Assembly: GCA_902573065.1 (NCBI GenBank)
Contig: CACGHX010000005.1
Coordinates: 1-58,906 of the forward strand
Source of the DNA: an uncultured Pelagibacteraceae bacterium
GTDB lineage: Bacteria; Pseudomonadota; Alphaproteobacteria; Pelagibacterales; Pelagibacteraceae
Reading direction: 5' to 3'
DNA length: 58,906 bases
Notes under the pieces: generated by a model
The model's input: only the letters and a program-made list of their open reading frames with translations
What the model was told of the DNA's origin: nothing
Databases searched by the model: none
In this document: piece by piece, positions 52,287 to 58,906 of the stretch
How the letters are laid out: each line of letters opens with the position of its first letter
Numbering within the stretch: position 1 is the stretch's first letter
Program-made: the position numbers and the translations under genes

Positions 52287-52753
52287 CCAATAATTCCTAA
52301 ATATTTTAAAAATGGGTCTCTAAGATAAATATTTAAAAGTCCATGAAGCAGAAACATAAAAATGGCAACAAATGGGAATGAAAAAATTATCATAAATTTC
52401 CATCTTCTCTCTCCAAGAAAATAATAAGATAAGAGCAAAAAAATTGAAGTAGATACAAAAAATCCTACTCTTAGAATTGTCAATCCATAGAAGATCATAA
52501 TAATGACTAAAAAAATTACCTTTTTATAATCTAAAACTTTATGATCTACTTCTTCTTTAAGTCTTTCTGGTAAAATAATTTTTAATCCAGCAAGAAACAT
52601 TCCTGCATATCCAAGATAGATAGGAAATGTTTTTGCATTAAAAGGTGCGTTTTCATCGAATGAAAATACTTGGATTTGATAAGCGGTATAAAGATAAAAA
52701 GCTGATAAAACAAAGAAGAGCAGCGAGATAATTTTAACTGAACTTATCTTCAC
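52283..52753 (-). CDS. tctB: Tripartite tricarboxylate transporter small subunit TctB
   Basis: A 156-residue four-helix protein with an N-terminal helix and ENAPFNAKTFPIYLGYAGMFLAGLKII, typical of TctB (signature FP near the second helix). Starts at GTG with a strong AAAGGAGGAGC upstream. Lies between tctC (25-base gap) and tctA. Confidence 0.9.
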   Translation of the reverse strand: MKISSVKIISLLFFVLSAFYLYTAYQIQVFSFDENAPFNAKTFPIYLGYAGMFLAGLKIILPERLKEEVDHKVLDYKKVIFLVIIMIFYGLTILRVGFFVSTSIFLLLSYYFLGERRWKFMIIFSFPFVAIFMFLLHGLLNIYLRDPFLKYLGIIG

Positions 52754-52778
52754 TGCTCCTCCTTTAAATCCTTGCGGA

Positions 52779-53756
52779 TTAAATTACTCCAAGTTTTTTC
52801 ATAAGAGCTGTCATCTCTTTAGTTTGAGTTTGTAAAAATTTCACAAACTTTTTGTCTGGATTATAAATATTAACCCAAGCATTTCTTTTTCTAACAGCTT
52901 CCCACTCAGGAGTTTTTTGAACATCACCTAGCATTTTAGCGATTTTCTTTTTATCACCGCTGCTCATACCAGGAGGGCCAAAAAATCCTCTCCAGTTTAC
53001 AAACTGAACGTCGAAACCTTGTTCTTTTAATGTTGGAACGTCAGGTGCATCACTTACTCTTTTAGGTGCAGTGATACCAATTATTCTAACTTGATCTCTT
53101 GCTCCCATAACTTCTCCCAAACCAGTTGAAAGAATTTGAGTTTCTCCTGATAACAATCCTGCTAAAGCTTTTCCTCCAGCATCATAAGGAATATAAACTA
53201 CTTTATTTGGATCAGCTCCTGCTTCTTGAAACGCAAGTGCTCCAATTAAATGGTCCATACTTCCTCTTACTGATCCACCAGCCATTTTCACAGATTTTGG
53301 ATTAGCTTTGTAAGCTGCTACAACATCTTTGAAATTTTTATAAGGTGAGTTCTTTGCTACAGCGATTGCACCGTAATCACCGATAACTCCAGCTATTGGT
53401 ACAACATCTTTGTACGAAAGAACGCCACTACCTTTCACATAACCTTTGTGTCTTGTGATAGATCTTAAAACTAATGGTGTTGATTGAACTAATACAGTTC
53501 CCGCAGGTTTTGTATTAATTAAAAATGATAGAGCTTTACCTCCACCACCACCTGACATGTTTTCAAAAGATGCACTTTTGAGCATACCAGATTTCGTTAA
53601 TGCTTCACCTGTTCCTCTAGCAGTTCCATCCCAACCACCGCCAGCTCCACCACCAATTAAGAAGTGAAGTTTATCAATTGCAAATGATTGTGTTGAAAAA
53701 GATAGGAATAAAACAGACGCAAATAATAAACTAATAAGTTTTCTTATATTTATCAT
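52779..53756 (-). CDS. tctC: Tripartite tricarboxylate transporter substrate-binding protein TctC
   Basis: A 325-residue periplasmic binding protein with a signal peptide cut near residue 26 (STQSFA). IGGGAGGGWDGTARGTGEAL near 34-53 and the second loop GGSVRGSMDHLIGALAFQEAG with VVYIPYDAGGKALAGLLSGETQ match the Bug/TctC fold and its two ligand-binding loops. The substrate is likely a carboxylic acid. An AGGGGG precedes the ATG, as in dctP. Confidence 0.95.
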   Translation of the reverse strand: MINIRKLISLLFASVLFLSFSTQSFAIDKLHFLIGGGAGGGWDGTARGTGEALTKSGMLKSASFENMSGGGGGKALSFLINTKPAGTVLVQSTPLVLRSITRHKGYVKGSGVLSYKDVVPIAGVIGDYGAIAVAKNSPYKNFKDVVAAYKANPKSVKMAGGSVRGSMDHLIGALAFQEAGADPNKVVYIPYDAGGKALAGLLSGETQILSTGLGEVMGARDQVRIIGITAPKRVSDAPDVPTLKEQGFDVQFVNWRGFFGPPGMSSGDKKKIAKMLGDVQKTPEWEAVRKRNAWVNIYNPDKKFVKFLQTQTKEMTALMKKLGVI

Positions 53757-53811
53757 TTTTCCCCCTTTTTATTTAATTTCATATTAGATTTTGAAATAAT
53801 TAAAGAGTCAA

Positions 53812-55314
53812 TTAGAAAATTACTTTATTGCTTCTAGTTCTCAATGATTTTGCCTTAACTTCAACATTAAGTTTATGAAGTTCGCCCGATTTGAGTTTTC
53901 TAAGATCTTGAACAACCTTAATAAATCTATTCGACTCTTTAGGTAAAATAATTCCATTTGTAAGTGTTTGAAACTTTTCGATGTAATTTTCTCTTTCAAA
54001 AGGCCTGTTACCAGCAGGATGCGCATCTGCTACTGATATTTCATCCTCTACCTTTGAGCCATCTTTCATTCTTATAACAACTCTACCCCCGAAACATTTT
54101 TTATTTGGGTCGGGATCGTGATATTTTTTTGTCCATTTTTTATCTTCAAAAGTTTTTATTTTTCTCCATAATTGAACTGTGCTTTTTTTATTAGCCCTTT
54201 TGGGTGTATAAGAATTTACATGGTGCCACTTGCCATCTTCTAACGCTACAGCAAAAATATACATTATAGAGTGATCTAAAGTTTCTCTGCTAGCATTTGG
54301 GTCCATTTTTTGTGGATCCTTAGCTCCAGTCCCGATCACATAGTGAGTATGATGACTTGTATGAATATCTACAGATTTAATTTTTGAGACATTGTCTATA
54401 CTTTCATTCATCCTTCTTGCTAAATCGATAAGTGCTTGTGATTGATATTCTGCTGAGTGTTCTTTTGTATAAGTTTCTAAAATAGCTTTTTTTTCCTCAT
54501 TTATATTTGGAAGTGGGACTGAATATCTGGCCTTGGGTCCTGAAAGTACATAGGCAATTACACTATCCTCCCCCTCATAAATAGGACTAGGCGCTCCCTC
54601 TCCTCTCATGCATCTGTCGACTGCTTCTATTGCTAGTTTTCCAGCATGAGCAGGTGCAAAAGCTTTCCAGCTTGAAATTTCTCCTTTTCTTGATTGTCTA
54701 GTTGATACTGTTGTGTGAAGTGCTTGTTGTACGGATTGATAAATTGTTTCAGTATTTAATTTTAATAAAGTTCCTAAGCCTGCAGCTACACTTGGACCTA
54801 AATGTGCGATGTGATCTATTTTATGTTCATGTAAGCATATTCCTTTAACAAGATTAACTTGAACTTCATAACCTGTTAAAATTCCTCTAATTAAATCTTT
54901 ACCTGATAATTTTTTTTGTTGGGCTACTGCTAGAATTGGAGGGATATTGTCCCCTGGATGACTGTAATCAGCTGCTAAGAATGTATCATGAAAATCTAAT
55001 TCTCTCACTGCAGTTCCATTTGCCCAGGCTGCCCATTCACAATCAAATTTTTTCTTTGGACTTACACCAAATAATGTGGCTCCATTTTTTCTTGGATGAG
55101 CTAAAGCCATTTCTCTTGCAGATATAACTGGTTTTCTATTGAATGAGGCAATAGCAACTGATGCGTTATCAATTATTCTATTGATGACCATATCAATAGC
55201 ATCCTCATTCAACTTGGCTTTATCTGATGCAATCTCAGCAATTTTCCATGCTAACTGTTGTTTTTTTTTTAGTTTTGTTGCTGAAGGGTATACTCTTACT
55301 TTTATATTTCTCAT
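53812..55314 (-). CDS. prpD: 2-methylcitrate dehydratase PrpD (MmgE/PrpD family)
   Basis: A 500-residue MmgE/PrpD protein resembling the actinobacterial PrpD type: [76 protein letters not shown] and [15 protein letters not shown] (residues about 110-340). PrpD dehydrates 2-methylcitrate in propionate oxidation and can act on citrate. Overlaps the haloacid dehalogenase stop by 4 bases, with tctC 55 bases downstream. Confidence 0.88.
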   Translation of the reverse strand: MRNIKVRVYPSATKLKKKQQLAWKIAEIASDKAKLNEDAIDMVINRIIDNASVAIASFNRKPVISAREMALAHPRKNGATLFGVSPKKKFDCEWAAWANGTAVRELDFHDTFLAADYSHPGDNIPPILAVAQQKKLSGKDLIRGILTGYEVQVNLVKGICLHEHKIDHIAHLGPSVAAGLGTLLKLNTETIYQSVQQALHTTVSTRQSRKGEISSWKAFAPAHAGKLAIEAVDRCMRGEGAPSPIYEGEDSVIAYVLSGPKARYSVPLPNINEEKKAILETYTKEHSAEYQSQALIDLARRMNESIDNVSKIKSVDIHTSHHTHYVIGTGAKDPQKMDPNASRETLDHSIMYIFAVALEDGKWHHVNSYTPKRANKKSTVQLWRKIKTFEDKKWTKKYHDPDPNKKCFGGRVVIRMKDGSKVEDEISVADAHPAGNRPFERENYIEKFQTLTNGIILPKESNRFIKVVQDLRKLKSGELHKLNVEVKAKSLRTRSNKVIF

Positions 55315-55973
55315 TTTAAATCCAATAATTCTTTTAAGTTTTTTACCTCATTTTTTGGTTTATAATCAAGTTTGTCGAATACATTATTTGTTCGATTAAC
55401 CCAAATTGCATTATAACCATAATTTCCACCACCAGAAACATCCCAAGTATTTGCGCTCAAAAAAGTAATTTCTTCTTTTTTCACCTTATATTTATTAATC
55501 GGGATATCGTAAACTTTTGGATCAGGCTTGTATATCTTAACTTCTTCGATTGAGAAAACATCATCAAATAAATTTTCTAGATTGCTATTTTTAACTAAAT
55601 TACTTAATAGGCTTGGTGTTCCATTCGATAGAATAGCAAGTTTTATCGATTTTTTTTTTAATTCTTCAAGAACGCTCTTTACTTCTGGAAAAGTAGAGAG
55701 TTCTTTATAAAGATTTAATAACTCATTCCTCATTGATTTATCTACTTTAAAAGTGAGCATCGACTTATCTAAAGAGTCTTCTGTAATTTGCCAGAAATCT
55801 TTATGTCTTTTCATTAAACTTCTTAACCAAGTATACTCAAGCTGGGTTGTTCTCCAATAATTGGCAAAAGTTTCCCATTTGTCTCCAATTTTATCTTTAC
55901 ACTTTTCAGCTGCTGAGTTCACATCGAATAATGTACCGTAAGCATCAAATACAATAGCCTTTGTATTATTCAT
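55311..55973 (-). CDS. (S)-2-haloacid dehalogenase, HAD type II
   Basis: A 220-residue HAD hydrolase. The nucleophile is Asp10 in FDAYGTLFD; the dehalogenase-specific Arg41 lies in [17 protein letters not shown] is motif II, KPDPKVY gives the Lys, and [10 protein letters not shown] gives the Ser-x-Asn-x-x-Asp set. All active-site residues known for L-2-haloacid dehalogenases can be placed, so halide removal from 2-haloacids is plausible. Encoded 3 bases downstream of acnA and coupled to prpD. Confidence 0.9.
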   Translation of the reverse strand: MNNTKAIVFDAYGTLFDVNSAAEKCKDKIGDKWETFANYWRTTQLEYTWLRSLMKRHKDFWQITEDSLDKSMLTFKVDKSMRNELLNLYKELSTFPEVKSVLEELKKKSIKLAILSNGTPSLLSNLVKNSNLENLFDDVFSIEEVKIYKPDPKVYDIPINKYKVKKEEITFLSANTWDVSGGGNYGYNAIWVNRTNNVFDKLDYKPKNEVKNLKELLDLK

Positions 55974-55976
55974 TTT

Positions 55977-58655
55977 TTAATTAAGCATATTTCTTAAAAC
56001 GTATTGGAGAATTCCACCGTTTTTATAATACTCAATTTCATTTTCTGTATCTATTCTTGATAGGAGTTTAATAGTTTTACTTGAACCATCTGCATATTTA
56101 ATTTCACAATTTACTTCTGCTCCAGGATTTATTCCTTTTTCAATATCAATAATAGTAAATAACTCAGTACCTTTAATGTTGAGTTTTTTTCTATCGAAAC
56201 CCTCTTTAAATTGAAGTGGTAAAATTCCCATTCCTACAAGATTTGATCTATGTATCCTCTCGAAACTCTCAGCGATTACAGCTTTTATTCCTAATAATTT
56301 TGTTCCTTTTGCAGCCCAATCTCTTGAAGAGCCTGTTCCGTATTCTTTACCAGCCACTACAACTAAATTTGTCCCTCTTTTTTTATATTCCATTGCAGCT
56401 TCATATACGCTCATTTGTTTTCCATCTGGTTGTAATATTGTAAAACCACCTTCGGTACCTGGAGCCATTTCATTTCTAATCCTAATATTTCCAAATGTTC
56501 CTCTCAACATAACTTCGTGATTGCCCCTTCTAGCCCCGTAAGAATTAAAATCTTTTTGCTGAACCTGATGTTTCATAAAGTAATCGCCAGTTGGGCTATC
56601 TTTTTTAATAGATCCAGCTGGTGAAATATGATCGGTTGTTACAGTATCACCTAATATTAAAAGTGGTCTTGCATCATTGATTTTCTTAAATCCTTCTGGC
56701 TTGTCAGGTAAGTTATCAAAAAAAGGTGGTCTTTTTACATAAGTGGAGCTTTCCTCCCAATTATAAATACTACTTTGGTCTGTTTTAATAGAACTCCATT
56801 CTTTAGGTCCTTCGGAAACATTCGAGTATCTCTTAACAAACATATCGGCATTAATAGATTTTAACATTAACTCTTCGATTTCTTTATTTGAAGGCCAAAT
56901 ATCTTTTAAAAATACATCTTTTCCATTTTGATCTTTACCTAATGAATTTTTATAAAGATCGTGATGCATATTACCTGCTAAAGCATAAGCAACTACTAGA
57001 GGTGGTGATGCTAAGTAATTTGCCTTTACATCTGGATTAATTCTACCTTCAAAGTTTCTGTTACCTGACAATACTGAAACTGCATAAAGATTTTCTTTAT
57101 GTATTGTTTCAGAAATTTCTTTGTCTAAAGGCCCAGAGTTTCCAATACAAGTAGTACAACCGTAGCCAACTAGATTAAAACCTAATTGATCTAAATACTT
57201 ATTTAATCCAGCTTTTTCTAAATAGTCTGTTACGACTTGAGACCCTGGTGCCAATGATGTTTTTACCCATGGTTTTACCTTTAAACCTTTTTCAACAGCT
57301 TTTTTTGCTACTAGTCCAGCACCAATCATAACACTTGGGTTTGATGTATTTGTACAAGAAGTAATCGCACCAATAACAATATCACCATCTTTAATTTTAA
57401 ATTCTTTATTGTTAACTTTAGCTTCTAAAGGAACCTTTCTTTTTGTATTTTCTTTAAATGCTTTATCGAAATCTTTTGCAGCATTTGTTAATAAAACTTT
57501 ATCTTGTGGTCTCTTTGGTCCAGAAATACTTGGAACCACAGAATTTAAATCTAATGAGATTGTATCAGTAAATTCTATTTGATCATTTTGGTTTGACCAT
57601 AGTCCTTGTTCTTTAGAATATTTTTCAACAAGAGAAATTGTATTTTGGTCCCTTCCAGAGAATTTTAAATACTTAATAGTTTCATCATCAATAGGAAAAA
57701 ATCCACAAGTAGCTCCGTATTCAGGCGCCATATTTGCAATTGTTGCTCTATCAGCTAATGTTAAGTTTTTCAGCCCATCACCAAAAAATTCTACAAATTT
57801 TCCAACAACACCCTTTTTTCTTAACATTTGTACAATTGTTAAAACTAAATCACTTGCTGTTGTTCCCTCAGTTAGTTTCCCATTAATTTCAAAACCAATC
57901 ACTTCAGGTATTAACATTGAAATTGGTTGACCTAACATAGCTGCCTCAGCTTCAATACCCCCAACTCCCCAGCCAAGAACTGATAAACCATTTACCATCG
58001 TAGTATGGCTGTCTGTTCCAACTAAAGTATCAGGATAAGCAAATAACTGGCCGTTGGCCTCTGAAGACCAAACAACTTTAGATAAATATTCCAAATTAAC
58101 TTGATGGCAAATACCTGTTCCGGGTGGCACAACTCTGAAATTATTAAACGCACTTTGCCCCCATTTTAAGAAAGAATATCTTTCACCATTTCTATCAAAT
58201 TCCCTTTGTACATTTTTTGAGAAAGAATCTTTTTTTGCATAATTATCGACCATCACTGAATGATCAATAACTAGGTCTACAGTAGAAAGTGGATTGATTT
58301 TATTTGGATCTTTGTTTTTTGATTTTACTGCGTCTCTCATTGCAGCTAGGTCTGCAACGGCTGGTATTCCAGTGTAATCTTGTAATAAAATTCTTGCTGG
58401 CCGATAGGCTATTTCTTGTTTTGAGCTTTTAGTGTTCAACCAGTCTGCAATAGCTTTAATTTGTTTTTTATTTACAGTTAGGTCATCCTCGAATCTTAAT
58501 AAGTTTTCGAGAAGCACTTTGATTGATTTTGGAAGTTTTTTTATATTTTTCAAACCATTCTTTTCAGCTTTTACAAGATTAAAAAAATTATATTTCTTGC
58601 CTGAAACTGTAAGCGTATCTAATGATTGAAATGAATTTTTGCTTTTAAATTCCAT
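55977..58655 (-). CDS. acnA: Aconitate hydratase A
   Basis: An 892-residue aconitase of the IRP/AcnA type, full length. The 4Fe-4S cysteines are Cys434 (SCTNTSN), Cys500 and Cys503 (GYGCTTCIGNSG). RILLQDYTGIPAVADLAAMR, GTDSHTTMVNGLSVLGWGVGGIEAEA, the swivel-domain motif GKEYGTGSSRDWAAKGTKLLG and ESFERIHRSNLVGMG are clear. It isomerises citrate and isocitrate and can hydrate 2-methyl-cis-aconitate, linking it to the adjacent prpD. Confidence 0.97.
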   Translation of the reverse strand: MEFKSKNSFQSLDTLTVSGKKYNFFNLVKAEKNGLKNIKKLPKSIKVLLENLLRFEDDLTVNKKQIKAIADWLNTKSSKQEIAYRPARILLQDYTGIPAVADLAAMRDAVKSKNKDPNKINPLSTVDLVIDHSVMVDNYAKKDSFSKNVQREFDRNGERYSFLKWGQSAFNNFRVVPPGTGICHQVNLEYLSKVVWSSEANGQLFAYPDTLVGTDSHTTMVNGLSVLGWGVGGIEAEAAMLGQPISMLIPEVIGFEINGKLTEGTTASDLVLTIVQMLRKKGVVGKFVEFFGDGLKNLTLADRATIANMAPEYGATCGFFPIDDETIKYLKFSGRDQNTISLVEKYSKEQGLWSNQNDQIEFTDTISLDLNSVVPSISGPKRPQDKVLLTNAAKDFDKAFKENTKRKVPLEAKVNNKEFKIKDGDIVIGAITSCTNTSNPSVMIGAGLVAKKAVEKGLKVKPWVKTSLAPGSQVVTDYLEKAGLNKYLDQLGFNLVGYGCTTCIGNSGPLDKEISETIHKENLYAVSVLSGNRNFEGRINPDVKANYLASPPLVVAYALAGNMHHDLYKNSLGKDQNGKDVFLKDIWPSNKEIEELMLKSINADMFVKRYSNVSEGPKEWSSIKTDQSSIYNWEESSTYVKRPPFFDNLPDKPEGFKKINDARPLLILGDTVTTDHISPAGSIKKDSPTGDYFMKHQVQQKDFNSYGARRGNHEVMLRGTFGNIRIRNEMAPGTEGGFTILQPDGKQMSVYEAAMEYKKRGTNLVVVAGKEYGTGSSRDWAAKGTKLLGIKAVIAESFERIHRSNLVGMGILPLQFKEGFDRKKLNIKGTELFTIIDIEKGINPGAEVNCEIKYADGSSKTIKLLSRIDTENEIEYYKNGGILQYVLRNMLN

Positions 58656-58658
58656 GCC

Positions 58659-58906
58659 CTATACATAGAACAAAATTACGCAAACGATAAGCAAAAAAGA
58701 CATGGTATAGTTAAAATTCGTTATAAATTTTTTACTTGTGGCAAATTTTCTCAAATATTTTCCAATTAAAGACCATGTAGTAATACTTCCAATTGCCATA
58801 AAGAAATAAACCGTGGTGACTATTATAGAGTCTCTTAAATAATTAAATTGAACATCTACAAACGTTGAGACAGTTATCATGGCTACTACAACGCCCTTAG
58901 GATTAA
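58659..58906 (-). CDS. LysE-family exporter, C-terminal fragment
   Basis: The open frame runs off the window's right edge. The first residues visible are NPKGVVVAMITVSTFVD, the conserved NPK motif of LysE/RhtB amino acid exporters, followed by two membrane segments (about 25-45, 60-80) and the stop. The family exports amino acids such as lysine, threonine or homoserine lactones. An internal ATG at 58880 is not the true start, because the frame is open upstream. It ends 3 bases before the acnA start on the same strand. Confidence 0.8.
   Translation of the reverse strand, partial: NPKGVVVAMITVSTFVDVQFNYLRDSIIVTTVYFFMAIGSITTWSLIGKYLRKFATSKKFITNFNYTMSFLLIVCVILFYV

Noticed and set aside
1-58906. 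Mobile elements, prophage, CRISPR arrays or defence islands
   Set aside because: No transposase, integrase, Cas or phage genes, and no array of regularly spaced repeats; all loci are housekeeping, metabolic or transport genes.

Overview
The window is a gene-dense, strongly AT-rich stretch of bacterial chromosome. It most resembles a SAR11 (Pelagibacterales) alphaproteobacterium. This assignment is an inference from low G+C, minimal spacers, genes overlapping at stop codons, a tandem glycine riboswitch ahead of gcvT, TRAP and tripartite tricarboxylate (TTT) solute transporters, and trimmed versions of standard enzymes (an IMP dehydrogenase with no CBS domains, an RNase E without its zinc link or long C-terminal scaffold). 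No mobile element, CRISPR array, tRNA or rRNA gene was seen. No gene-free stretch exceeds 300 bases; the longest (16724-16972) holds a candidate structured RNA.

Layout. 1-2261 (minus): iscR-sufB-VOC iron-sulfur operon, with a Fur-like box in the divergent gap. 2397-10722: alpha/beta hydrolase, anmK, tyrS, an AsmA-like protein, prfB with its programmed frameshift, and penicillin-binding protein 1A. 10888-16723: RNase E, thiS-thiG, aroQ-accB-accC, a 27-residue very basic ORF and a membrane protein. 16730-16905 (minus): unassigned multi-hairpin RNA. 16973-22321: mnmA, DUF3553, cysQ, a mini membrane protein, recX, an ABA4-like protein, a DsbA-like isomerase, a possible glycosyltransferase and a bcp peroxiredoxin. 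22322-24282: duplicated hairpin element, amtB, HU. 24321-31644: rseP, rhomboid, bactofilin, acuI-lysR, folE, hisI, Yip1-like, tspO, SDR.

31646-35359 (minus): lipid-modification operon (FAD oxidoreductase, DUF1365, Cfa-like methyltransferase, DUF3833). 35369-39886 (minus): glycine riboswitch and gcvT-gcvH-gcvP. 39914-43188: 5-oxoprolinase genes pxpB-pxpC with an EamA transporter and divergent pxpA. 43191-45803 (minus): guaB-guaA. 45912-47239: TPR protein, DoxX, unknown conserved protein. 47232-50041 (minus): TRAP transporter dctP-dctQ-dctM. 50159-50797: TerC. 50790-58655 (minus): acnA, haloacid dehalogenase, prpD and tctC-tctB-tctA, a set pointing to carboxylate uptake and C2/C3 acid metabolism. 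58659-58906: fragment of a LysE-family exporter.

The strongest leads are the structured RNA at 16730-16905, the basic mini-ORF at 15930, the duplicated two-hairpin element downstream of amtB, the hairpin touching the dctQ start codon, domain loss in GuaB and RNase E, and five convergent gene pairs that overlap by exactly 8 nt.
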